Assembly: GCA_017419465.1 (NCBI GenBank)
Contig: JAFOLE010000204.1
Location: 1-6,803 of the forward strand
Source: Solobacterium sp.
GTDB lineage: Bacteria; Bacillota_I; Bacilli_A; Erysipelotrichales; Erysipelotrichaceae
DNA: 6,803 bases
Direction of reading: 5' to 3'
The notes under the pieces are model-generated. The model had not been told where the DNA came from, did not search any database, and saw nothing but the letters and a program-made list of their open reading frames with translations. The translations under genes and the position numbers were made by a program. This document shows, one piece after another, positions 1-6,740 of the stretch. How positions within the stretch are numbered: the first letter of the stretch is position 1; each line of letters starts with the position of its first letter.

Positions 1-1
1 G

Positions 2-1117
2 CTGTGCGAACTTGCCAAAGGAAAGAACAAGGTTGTGATCGTCACCAGCGACCATACCCGTGCCGTCCCCAGCAAGATCACCCTTCCGCTTGAACTTGCG
101 GAGATCCGCAAGGGAAATCCGGATGCGGACATCACGATTCTGATCGCGACCGGTCTCCATCGTCCGACGACGCCGGAAGAACAGCGCCGCATGTTCGGTG
201 ATGAGATCGTCGACAACGAAAAGATCGCCGTAAACATGGCATTCCAGCCGGAAGACTATGTCAATATGGGAACCCTCCCCTCCGGCGCCGAATTCCACGT
301 CAATCATCTGGCGACGGAATGTGACCTGCTCATCTGCGAAGGCTTCATCGAGCCGCACTTCTTCGCCGGTTTCTCCGGCGGACGCAAGAGCATCCTGCCG
401 GGCATCTGTTCACAGGAAACCGTCAACGAGAACCACTCCTACAAGGCAATCGCCAGCAAATACTCCAAGACCGGAGTTCTGGAACATAACCCGATCCACG
501 AGGATATGGTATGCGCCGCACGGATGGTCAACGTACAGTTCATTCTCAACGTTGCGCTGAATGCGGAAAAGAAAGTTATCGCCGCGTGGGCCGGTGACCT
601 CGAAGAAGCACACGCCCAGGGTGTTGCCTTCATCCGTGAATGGTCGCAGTGCCCGAGCATTACCGGTGACATCGTCGTCACCAGCAACGGCGGCTACCCG
701 CTCGATCAGAACCTCTATCAGAGCCCGAAAGCAGTCGCAACCGCAGAAGCGTGCGCTGGGGAAGACGGCGTCATCATCATGTGCTGCAGCTGCGCAGACG
801 GCATGGGCGGAACCCACTTCGAACGGCTGATTCAGATGGGAACACCGGAGGAAATCGATGCGTATCTGTCGAAGATTCCGCCGAAGGAAACCATTCCGGA
901 ACAGTGGTGCCCGCAGATCTACGCCAGAATCCTGCATAAGCACAAGATGATTCTTGTCACAACGTATCTCGATCCGGAAACCGTGAAGCGCTGCAATATG
1001 ATTCCGGCAAGCACACCGGATGAAGCGCTTGAGATCGCGTACCAGATGAAAGGCAGAGATGCCAGCGTTGTCGTCATCCCGGACGGTGTCAGTGTCCTGG
1101 CAGTTGCGCCGGAATAA
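2..1117 (+). CDS. LarA-family nickel-dependent 2-hydroxyacid racemase/epimerase (5' partial)
   Basis: The reading frame is already open at the left edge, so the start codon lies outside; the GTG at 35 is an internal valine. Counting residues from that valine, the catalytic set of Lactobacillus plantarum LarA appears at a constant offset of 66 (LarA numbering from memory): D6 and R9 (D72, R75) in a DHTR motif, H42 (H108), H108 (H174), K118 (K184, which carries the nickel-pincer nucleotide), H134 (H200), Q229 and K232 (Q295, K298). The hallmark GFSGGRKSILPG lies at 112-123. About 55 residues are probably missing, and the C-terminus ends where LarA would. Family members racemise or epimerise the C2 hydroxyl of lactate, malate, phenyllactate or sugar acids such as gluconate by hydride transfer in the cytoplasm. 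The split dehydratase and GntP permease just downstream argue for a sugar acid or related hydroxy acid rather than plain lactate. The cofactor genes larB, larC and larE are not in the window. The family call is secure; the substrate is not determined. Confidence 0.93.
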   Translation: MCELAKGKNKVVIVTSDHTRAVPSKITLPLELAEIRKGNPDADITILIATGLHRPTTPEEQRRMFGDEIVDNEKIAVNMAFQPEDYVNMGTLPSGAEFHVNHLATECDLLICEGFIEPHFFAGFSGGRKSILPGICSQETVNENHSYKAIASKYSKTGVLEHNPIHEDMVCAARMVNVQFILNVALNAEKKVIAAWAGDLEEAHAQGVAFIREWSQCPSITGDIVVTSNGGYPLDQNLYQSPKAVATAEACAGEDGVIIMCCSCADGMGGTHFERLIQMGTPEEIDAYLSKIPPKETIPEQWCPQIYARILHKHKMILVTTYLDPETVKRCNMIPASTPDEALEIAYQMKGRDASVVVIPDGVSVLAVAPE

Positions 1118-1134
1118 TACAGGAGGCATTCGTA

Positions 1135-1452
1135 ATGGAAGAGCTGAAAATCGCATTAAAGGTCAACGATCTCGACAATGTCGCCACGATCTTCGCAAAC
1201 GGAATCAAGGACGGCACGGAAGTTGAGATCCGTGACAAGCGCGGAAACAAGGAACTTGTCACTGTCATCGGCGATGTCCCCTACGGACACAAGATTGCCG
1301 TAAAGGACATTCATGTAAACGAACAGATCACCAAATACGGCGAAGAAATCGGCATCGCAACGCATGAAATCAAGAAAGGCGAATACGTACACGTACACAA
1401 CCTCGACAGCATGCGCGGACGCGGTGACTGGGAGAAGGAGGAAAAGCAATGA
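1135..1452 (+). CDS. UxaA-family dehydratase small subunit (SAF domain)
   Basis: This 105-residue protein is essentially one SAF domain, equivalent to the N-terminal domain of one-piece altronate (UxaA) or galactarate (GarD) dehydratases. Recognisable elements are DNVAT at 14-18, PYGHKIAVKDI at 49-59, the KYGEEIGIAT stretch at 67-76, and VHVHN at 85-89 followed by the RGRGD-type tail of stand-alone small subunits. It has no signal peptide or membrane segment and should act in the cytoplasm with the next gene product. The ATG at 1135 is preceded by AGGAGG at 1121-1126 (8 nt spacing), and only 17 nt separate it from the racemase stop. Its stop overlaps the next start by 4 nt (ATGA), so the two subunits are probably made in equal amounts by translational coupling. 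The same architecture occurs in the alpha subunit of (2R)-sulfolactate sulfo-lyase (SuyA), so the substrate is open. Confidence 0.9.
   Translation: MEELKIALKVNDLDNVATIFANGIKDGTEVEIRDKRGNKELVTVIGDVPYGHKIAVKDIHVNEQITKYGEEIGIATHEIKKGEYVHVHNLDSMRGRGDWEKEEKQ
1435..1452 (+). promoter_or_regulatory. Shine-Dalgarno and ATGA overlap coupling the two dehydratase subunits
   Basis: AAGGAGG at 1435-1441 lies inside the end of the small-subunit gene, 7 nt before the ATG at 1449. The sequence ATGA at 1449-1452 contains both the large-subunit start and the small-subunit TGA stop. This fixes the large-subunit start and indicates coupled translation of a heteromeric enzyme. Confidence 0.85.
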
Positions 1453-2615
1453 CCACATGGTATGGCTACCGCAGACCGGACGGCTCTGTCGGATCCAGAA
1501 ACTTTGTCGCAGTGATTCCTGCCGTCACCTGTGCCAATGATGTCGCCAACGCGATCTGCCGTGAAGTACAGGGCACCGTTACCTACATGCATCATCAGGG
1601 ATGCTGCCAGCTGCCGCCGGATCTCGACCGTGTTACCGAAACACTGATCAGCCTCGGCAAGAGCCCGAACGTCGGTGCAGTTCTGATCGTCAGCCTCGGC
1701 TGCGAAGGAACCGACCACGCAAGAATGTATGAAGAACTCAAGGCCACCGGAAAACCGACCGAGATCATCCACATTCAGGAACTCGGCGGCGTATCCAAGG
1801 CAATCCGCATCGGAACCGATATCGCCCGCCGTCTGGTCATGGAAATCAGCGGCATCCAGAGAGAACCCGCCGATGTATCCGAAATCATCATGGCAATCAA
1901 GTGCGGCGCATCCGATACCACAAGCGGAATGGCTTCCAACTGTGTCATCGGTTATGTCGCGGATAAACTCGTCGATCTTGGCGCAACGGTTATCTTCGGC
2001 GAAACCACCGAATTCCTCGGCGGTGAACACCTGCTCGCAAAGCGTGCGGTAAACGAAGAAGTCGGAAAGAAGATCTTCCAGATCGTCAATGAAATGGAAG
2101 AGCGTGCCAAGAGCATCGGCTGCGATATGCGCAGAGGACAGCCGACACCGGGCAACATCGCCGGCGGTCTCTCCAGTATTGAAGAAAAGAGCCTTGGCGC
2201 AATCGTCAAGAGCGGCACCCGTCCGATCCAGGGTGTTCTGGAATATCCGGAACATGTCACCACACAGAAAGGTCTCTGGATCAAGGATTCCCCGGGAAGA
2301 GAACCGGAAATCCTGACCGGCATGGCCGCAACCGGAGCACAGTTCATGTGCTTCTCGACAGGCCGCGGAGCCCCGCAGGGATTCCCCAGCATGCCTGTCA
2401 TCAAGATCTGTGGAAATCCGAACACATTTGAAAACATGAAGGACGACATGGATCTCAACGCCGGACTGATCATTACCGGCGAAAAAACAATTGAGGAAGT
2501 CGGCGAAGAGGCCTTCGCATTGTTACTCGAAGTACTGAACGGAAGGATGACGAAGAACGAGGCGATTCAGTATTTCAGTGCAATCGATATTCACTGCCTT
2601 GGGCCGGTTATCTAA
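1449..2615 (+). CDS. UxaA-family dehydratase large (catalytic) subunit
   Basis: This 388-residue protein matches the C-terminal catalytic part of altronate/galactarate dehydratases (UxaA/GarD family) and the beta subunit of (2R)-sulfolactate sulfo-lyase (SuyB). Visible family blocks are GYRRPDGSVGSRN at 6-18, VTCANDVA at 26-33, HHQGCCQL at 48-55, SLGCEGTDH at 82-90, KCGASDTTSGMASN at 151-164, GETTEFLGGEH at 184-194, PGNIAGGLSSIEEKSLG at 234-250, and later FSTGRGAPQGF and DMDLNAGLIITGE. Family members are metal (Fe2+ or other divalent) enzymes that eliminate water from a 2,3-dihydroxy acid to give a 2-keto-3-deoxy acid; SuyB instead releases sulfite. The length fits a stand-alone large subunit, and the missing SAF domain is supplied by the preceding gene. 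Sitting after a LarA-type enzyme, it probably uses the epimer that enzyme produces. Family assignment is firm; altronate itself as substrate is only one possibility. Confidence 0.92.
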   Translation: MTTWYGYRRPDGSVGSRNFVAVIPAVTCANDVANAICREVQGTVTYMHHQGCCQLPPDLDRVTETLISLGKSPNVGAVLIVSLGCEGTDHARMYEELKATGKPTEIIHIQELGGVSKAIRIGTDIARRLVMEISGIQREPADVSEIIMAIKCGASDTTSGMASNCVIGYVADKLVDLGATVIFGETTEFLGGEHLLAKRAVNEEVGKKIFQIVNEMEERAKSIGCDMRRGQPTPGNIAGGLSSIEEKSLGAIVKSGTRPIQGVLEYPEHVTTQKGLWIKDSPGREPEILTGMAATGAQFMCFSTGRGAPQGFPSMPVIKICGNPNTFENMKDDMDLNAGLIITGEKTIEEVGEEAFALLLEVLNGRMTKNEAIQYFSAIDIHCLGPVI

Positions 2616-2646
2616 AACAAAGGATTTAATTTGAAAGGGGAAAATT

Positions 2647-4107
2647 ATGAATCCAGTATTAGCAATGCTCATCGGTATCATCCTCATGATGCTCATGATC
2701 ATCTTCACGAGAATGCATGCATTCCCGGCAATGATCATCTCCGCAATCCTGATCGGTATTCTCTCCGGAAATGCACTTCTGGTCGGAACCGGAAATGAAG
2801 GCGGCAACCTTCTCTCTGTCGCAGTCAACACTGTAACAGGCGGATTCGGAAGCACCATGACTTCCATCGGTATCGTCATCGGTTTCGGTACCATCATGGG
2901 TATCTTCATGGAAAAGAGCGGCGCCGCAAAGCGTATGGCTCTCACCATCCTCAAGAAAGTCGGCGTTAAGAACGCAGATGTCGTTCTCGGTCTCACCGGC
3001 TTCGTCGTATCCATCCCGGTCTTCTGCGACAGCGGATTCGTCATCCTGTCCTCGCTCGCAAAAGAGTTCTCCCGTCTGACCAAGAAGTCCATGGTCTGGC
3101 TCGGCGGAATCCTCGGTATGGGTCTCTACATCACTCACTTCATGGTTCCTCCGACACCGGGCCCTCTGGCTGTTGTTGGCACCTTCCAGCAGAACGGAAT
3201 CAATATTGACCTCGGTATGTTCATCATCTGCGGTCTCCTGTTCTCCATCCCGCTATTCATCTGCGCAATCTACGTCTTCCGTTATTTCGGAAAGAAGTAT
3301 GAAGGCCAGTTCGTTGTACCGTCTGACATTGACCGTTCCCAGTACACCGATGCACAGCTCAAGGTTCTTGACCGCATCGAAGACAAGCTGAATGCCGGCA
3401 AGGAACTCGAGAACTCCGATTTCGAAGAACTTCTCTCCACAGAGAATCTTCCGGGCGCAGGCATCTCATTCACCATCCTGCTTCTCCCGGTTGTCCTCAT
3501 TCTCCTCAACACCCTCGTCGGGCAGACCGGTCTCAAGGCTACCGGCTTCGGTCAGTTCATTCAGTTCCTCGGAACTCCGATCATCGCTCTGTTCATCTCC
3601 CTCTGCATCGGCGCATTCGGCCTTGCGAAGGATCTCGATAACAAGACCGTTGTCGGCATGATGGGCGACGCCTGCAAAGACGCAGGTCCGATCGTATTCA
3701 TTACCGCTGCCGGCGGTGCGCTCGGTGCTGTTGTCAAGGCTACCGGTGCTGCACAGATCATGGCTGACGCAATCGTTAAAGCAGGTATCCCTGCCATCCT
3801 CGTTCCGCTCCTGATCGGTACCATCATGCGTTTCCCGCAGGGTTCCGGTACAGTCGCAATGATCACCGGTTCCGCGATCATCGCTCCGATGATGGCTACT
3901 CTCGGAATCAACCCGTATCTCGCAGCGATGGCTGTCTGCCTTACCGCTATGATGCCGTCGTTCCTGAACGACTCCTACTTCCACGTTGTTACAAACTTCT
4001 CCGGCATGGATATCAATACCTCGCTGAAGACATGGACACTGTCCACGATCATCATCCCGATCTTCGGATCCATCCTGATCGTCATCCTCAGCCTGATCTT
4101 CCATTGA
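2647..4107 (+). CDS. GntP-family organic acid (gluconate-type) permease
   Basis: This 486-residue, very hydrophobic protein has about a dozen membrane segments and belongs to the GntP group of proton-coupled carboxylate permeases (gluconate, idonate, D-serine and similar substrates). Family marks are the glycine-rich GFGTIMGIFMEKSGAA stretch near residues 80-100, PVFCDSGFVIL at 124-134, PPTPGP at 168-173, and MRFPQGSGTVA at 394-404. The ATG at 2647 follows AAAGGGG at 2634-2640 with 6 nt spacing, 31 nt after the dehydratase stop, so it is in the same operon. A charged, helix-rich loop of about 55 residues (216-272) separates the two hydrophobic halves and makes the protein longer than the roughly 440-450 residues usual in this family. 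Within the operon it most likely imports the substrate of the racemase/dehydratase. Exact specificity cannot be read from sequence. Confidence 0.92.
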   Translation: MNPVLAMLIGIILMMLMIIFTRMHAFPAMIISAILIGILSGNALLVGTGNEGGNLLSVAVNTVTGGFGSTMTSIGIVIGFGTIMGIFMEKSGAAKRMALTILKKVGVKNADVVLGLTGFVVSIPVFCDSGFVILSSLAKEFSRLTKKSMVWLGGILGMGLYITHFMVPPTPGPLAVVGTFQQNGINIDLGMFIICGLLFSIPLFICAIYVFRYFGKKYEGQFVVPSDIDRSQYTDAQLKVLDRIEDKLNAGKELENSDFEELLSTENLPGAGISFTILLLPVVLILLNTLVGQTGLKATGFGQFIQFLGTPIIALFISLCIGAFGLAKDLDNKTVVGMMGDACKDAGPIVFITAAGGALGAVVKATGAAQIMADAIVKAGIPAILVPLLIGTIMRFPQGSGTVAMITGSAIIAPMMATLGINPYLAAMAVCLTAMMPSFLNDSYFHVVTNFSGMDINTSLKTWTLSTIIIPIFGSILIVILSLIFH

Positions 4108-4149
4108 TCTCAATAATTCAAAACCAGGGAATTCATTCGAACTCCTCAG

Positions 4150-4180
4150 AAAACCGATCCGGGGATTCCGGGTCGGTTTT
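4150..4180 (+). terminator. Intercistronic rho-independent terminator after the permease gene
   Basis: A 13-bp stem pairs AAAACCGATCCGG (4150-4162) with CCGGGTCGGTTTT (4168-4180), with one T-G wobble and the 5-nt loop GGATT. The 3' arm ends in TTTT followed by CTTCT. It lies 43 nt after the permease stop and 33 nt before the regulator start, so the regulator is either reached by read-through or driven by a poorly visible promoter. Confidence 0.85.
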
Positions 4181-4212
4181 CTTCTCAGTCATATTCTGCG
4201 GAGGTAACAATC

Positions 4213-4884
4213 ATGACAGTGCAGCGGAAACCGGTAATGACCATGAGCCATCAGGTCTATCAGATTCTCAGAGAAGAGATTGTCTCCGGTGTATATAAAC
4301 CCAATGACTGGCTCCAGGAAAAGGAGCTTGCGGCGAAACTGGAAGTCAGCCGCAGCCCGGTGCGTGAGGCGCTTCGCCTTCTCGCCGCAGACGGCCTTGT
4401 CCGGGAGATCCCGAACAAGGGCATGTTTGTCCGGGCATTTACACCGAAGGAAATCACCGAGATCTTTGAAGTGCGGACCATGCTGGAAAGCCACGCGATC
4501 CGTGCCCTGCACGGCCGGATCAGTAAGGAACAGAAAGAACAGTTTCTGAAGATCCGGGATGATCTCTCCCGCTTCCACCGGGAAAATGATCTGGAACAGT
4601 ACATTGAGACGGATTCCGTATTCCATCGCTATCTTGTGGAGTGCACCGGAAACAGTATCCTCATTGACCTCTATCGGAAAGTGCGGACGATGAACATGCT
4701 GTTCCGCATCTTCTCCCTCTCCACAAAAGAGCGGTTCGATGAATCACAGGAAGAACACGCCGCCATCATCAATGCCCTGCTTTCGGATGATACGGAAACC
4801 GCAGTTTCCATAAACAACCGTCATCTGGAACTCGCAAAGGATACGGCGATTGCACACATTCCATTTGAAAAGAGCGATTCGTAA
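4213..4884 (+). CDS. GntR-family (FadR/FCD subfamily) transcriptional regulator
   Basis: This 223-residue protein has an N-terminal winged helix-turn-helix at about residues 12-75, with the GntR signature ELAAKLEVSRSPVREALRLL at 38-57 and the wing GLVREIPNKGMFV at 61-73. The C-terminal all-helical FCD ligand domain (about 80-215) carries the usual metal/ligand residues D134, H138, H182 and H204. FCD regulators bind organic acids, often sugar acids or short hydroxy acids, and usually repress a neighbouring catabolic operon until the inducer is present. The start at 4213 has a strong GGAGGT at 4200-4205 (7 nt spacing). It follows the permease gene in the same direction but behind a terminator. 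The probable targets are the forward operon (promoter outside the window) and perhaps the divergently read kinase unit. Target and inducer are inferred from position only. Confidence 0.93.
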   Translation: MTVQRKPVMTMSHQVYQILREEIVSGVYKPNDWLQEKELAAKLEVSRSPVREALRLLAADGLVREIPNKGMFVRAFTPKEITEIFEVRTMLESHAIRALHGRISKEQKEQFLKIRDDLSRFHRENDLEQYIETDSVFHRYLVECTGNSILIDLYRKVRTMNMLFRIFSLSTKERFDESQEEHAAIINALLSDDTETAVSINNRHLELAKDTAIAHIPFEKSDS

Positions 4885-4899
4885 GCGAACCGCCCTTTT
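4868..4899. terminator. Shared hairpin terminator between convergent units
   Basis: The arms 4868-4881 and 4886-4899 form a 14-position stem around the loop TAAG. On the plus strand there are two A-C mismatches and the tail is a run of six T (4896-4901). On the minus strand those two positions become G-U pairs, so the stem is continuous and ends in TTTT. The stop codon of the regulator lies in the hairpin loop region (4882-4884), and the stop of the opposing gene begins at 4903. It probably ends both transcripts. Confidence 0.75.
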
Positions 4900-4900
4900 T

Positions 4901-5497
4901 TCATTTGGTATGAAGTGCTTCCTTCTGCCGGTTGATTTCCGCCATGTTTCCGATGAAAACCGCCGCAAGTGCCCATAGTGCACCGATCATTCCGGAAAGC
5001 CATGTATTCTTTGAGACCAGGCATACGATAATGCCTACCGCAATTCCAAACAGGATTCCGCTGATCAAAGATTTGCGGAGCGGCCCGCGGTCTGCGGTCA
5101 GATACCGATCATCGAACACCATGCCGGAGAACCGCCCGAAGGCAATATCCTCAAGGAAGCTTCCCTGAATCTCTTCATCCAGTGCCCGTACGGTCTCCGC
5201 AGGAATTCCTGTCCCGAGAAACCGTTCTTTCAGTACCGCACACTTTTCCGTCCCGCTTCCGGTATAACCTTCCAGTCCGGTACAGTCTGTCTGTTCGATT
5301 GCGAAACAATAGTACCCGCGCAGTTTGTCTTTCTGATAACAGGCAATGATAAAGTTTCCGTCATCCAGATGTTTCCTGACATCGGTATTGGATTTTGCGC
5401 GCAGTGCCAGTTTCATCACGTCATCCAGAAAGACATGAAGCCCCTTCGTCTTTCCGGTGACATTGCGCAGTACATACCCCTTTGTGTAGCCGATCAT
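4901..5497 (-). CDS. Uncharacterised protein with two C-terminal membrane helices
   Basis: I do not recognise a family for this 198-residue protein. Residues 1-140 look soluble and mixed alpha/beta, with charged stretches and several cysteines (for example in IIACYQ and YYCFAIEQ); strand patterns there faintly recall an acyltransferase-type sheet, but no diagnostic motif is present. The C-terminus has two hydrophobic segments, about 143-162 and 166-186, separated by a short KNTW turn, then a polar tail ending in HTK. There is no N-terminal signal peptide, so the soluble part is probably cytoplasmic and anchored by a helical hairpin. The ATG lies 6 nt after the glycerate kinase stop with a weak AAGG upstream, so it is read from the same transcript and possibly by coupled translation. 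No link to sugar acid metabolism can be shown from the sequence. Confidence 0.75.
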   Translation of the reverse strand: MIGYTKGYVLRNVTGKTKGLHVFLDDVMKLALRAKSNTDVRKHLDDGNFIIACYQKDKLRGYYCFAIEQTDCTGLEGYTGSGTEKCAVLKERFLGTGIPAETVRALDEEIQGSFLEDIAFGRFSGMVFDDRYLTADRGPLRKSLISGILFGIAVGIIVCLVSKNTWLSGMIGALWALAAVFIGNMAEINRQKEALHTK

Positions 5498-5503
5498 AAA
5501 GCC

Positions 5504-6736
5504 TTATTTCTTGATCATCAGCACCGAAATATCATTGACGTTGGTTCCGGTCGGACCGGTAATGATCAGTCCGTCCACTTCCTTCAATGCATGGTACGCG
5601 TCATTGTTCTGGAGCACATCGGAAATCAGGATACCCTTGTTCCGCAGCTGTCCTGCGGTCTCACCGGTTACGACACCGCCGGTCGCATCCGTCGGTCCGT
5701 CGGTTCCGTCACTGGCAAGCGAGAATACAAGCGTATCCTTGAGACCATCGATGCCTTCCGCCGCCGCAAGCGCGATTTCCTGGTTGCGGCCGCCGAGTCC
5801 CTTTCCGGTCAGACGTACAACCGTCTCACCGCCGCAGATATAGGCAATGCTCTTTCCGTCATCCTGATGATCACGGGCAATTGCCGCAAGGAATCTTCCG
5901 ACTTCCTTGGCTTCGCATCCCATCGATGCGGTCAGGAAATGCGGCTCATAGCCAAGCTTCTCGCACTCCGCAATTGCAGTTGTGCAGAGCTGTTTTACAC
6001 TTCCGGTAATATGTGTTGTAACATTGTCCAGATGCTTCGGTGTTTCTTCCTGCAGTAATGCCATGACTTCATCAGAGAAGTCCAGCTGATACTTCTTCAC
6101 AATGCGCAGTGCATCTTCTGCCGTCGCAGAATCCGGATATGCCGGACCGGACGCGATCATGTCCAGCGGGTCTCCGATGATATCGGAGAGAACGATGGAG
6201 AATACCTGAGCCGGTGCACACGCCTTTGCGAACTTGCCGCCCTTTACGTTGGACAGGCGCTTGCGCAGCGTATTCATTTCGGTGATGTCTGCGCCGCAGG
6301 CAAGCAGCTTCTTTGTGATATCCTGCAGTTCCGCAAGCGGAATGCGGGGATCTTCAAACAGTGCGGATCCGCCGCCGGAAATCAGGAATACAACGAGATC
6401 TTCCGGTTTGAGATCGGCGACGAGTTCCTCTGCTTTTCTTGTCGCGTTGATGGAGTTTTCATCGACGACCGGATGTCCTGCTTCATAGCAGCGGACATGC
6501 GGAATCTCGCCCATTACATGATCATATTTGGTAATGCATACACCGTCGCTGATGCGGTCGCCGAGGAAATCCTCAGCTGCCTTGGACATCTGCCATGCGG
6601 CCTTTCCGCAGGCAACCAACACGGTTTTTCCGGCATTTTCCGGAAGCAGGGAAAGTGCCTTTGCGACTGCGACATCCGGCTGTGCGGACTGCAGTGCAGC
6701 TTTCATAATGATTGAAGCGTCTTCTCGAATTGTCAT
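5504..6736 (-). CDS. Glycerate 2-kinase, MOFRL/DUF4147 type
   Basis: This 410-residue protein matches the GckA/TtuD class of glycerate kinases, which phosphorylate D-glycerate to 2-phosphoglycerate with ATP in the cytoplasm. Family marks in order are VACGKAAWQM at 41-50 (K45 corresponds to the catalytic lysine of this class), EAGHPVVD at 85-92, LISGGGSALFEDP at 118-130, RLSNVKGGKFAK at 160-171, LSDIIGDPLDMIASGP at 183-198, the CGGETVV and GKGLGGRNQE blocks at 301-320 (R317), and SDGTDGPTDATGG at 342-354. The C-terminal GPTGTNVND is typical of the MOFRL domain. Length is normal for the class. Older annotations often call such proteins hydroxypyruvate reductase; the domain content supports kinase. 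The ATG at 6736 follows AGGAGG with about 4 nt spacing. It opens the reverse unit and could funnel glycerate released by sugar diacid or related breakdown into glycolysis. Confidence 0.93.
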   Translation of the reverse strand: MTIREDASIIMKAALQSAQPDVAVAKALSLLPENAGKTVLVACGKAAWQMSKAAEDFLGDRISDGVCITKYDHVMGEIPHVRCYEAGHPVVDENSINATRKAEELVADLKPEDLVVFLISGGGSALFEDPRIPLAELQDITKKLLACGADITEMNTLRKRLSNVKGGKFAKACAPAQVFSIVLSDIIGDPLDMIASGPAYPDSATAEDALRIVKKYQLDFSDEVMALLQEETPKHLDNVTTHITGSVKQLCTTAIAECEKLGYEPHFLTASMGCEAKEVGRFLAAIARDHQDDGKSIAYICGGETVVRLTGKGLGGRNQEIALAAAEGIDGLKDTLVFSLASDGTDGPTDATGGVVTGETAGQLRNKGILISDVLQNNDAYHALKEVDGLIITGPTGTNVNDISVLMIKK

Positions 6737-6740
6737 ACGA

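Noticed and set aside
35..37. GTG as start of the LarA homologue
   Set aside because: The frame is open back to the window edge, the preceding codons continue the family's beta-strand leading to the DHTR motif, and there is no suitably placed ribosome site; the gene is simply cut by the window.
410..1156. 248-codon open frame on the minus strand
   Set aside because: It is antisense to the LarA homologue, has no ribosome site or domain and runs across the next gene start; it is a by-product of the codon bias of the real gene.
1382..1400. Short tandem GTACAC repeat
   Set aside because: It encodes the conserved VHVHN motif of the SAF domain, so protein coding explains it.
1311..2255. 314-codon open frame on the minus strand
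   Set aside because: It lies opposite the small and large dehydratase subunits, whose family motifs are clear. Its translation has no recognisable domain and is rich in Asp, Cys and His as expected for an antisense shadow.
3466..4113. 215-codon open frame on the minus strand opposite the permease
   Set aside because: The product is an implausible Asp/Glu/Arg-rich chain produced by reading membrane-protein codons backwards.
5369..6058. 229-codon open frame on the plus strand opposite the kinase
   Set aside because: It straddles the junction of the kinase and the membrane-protein gene on the other strand and has no motif or convincing ribosome site.
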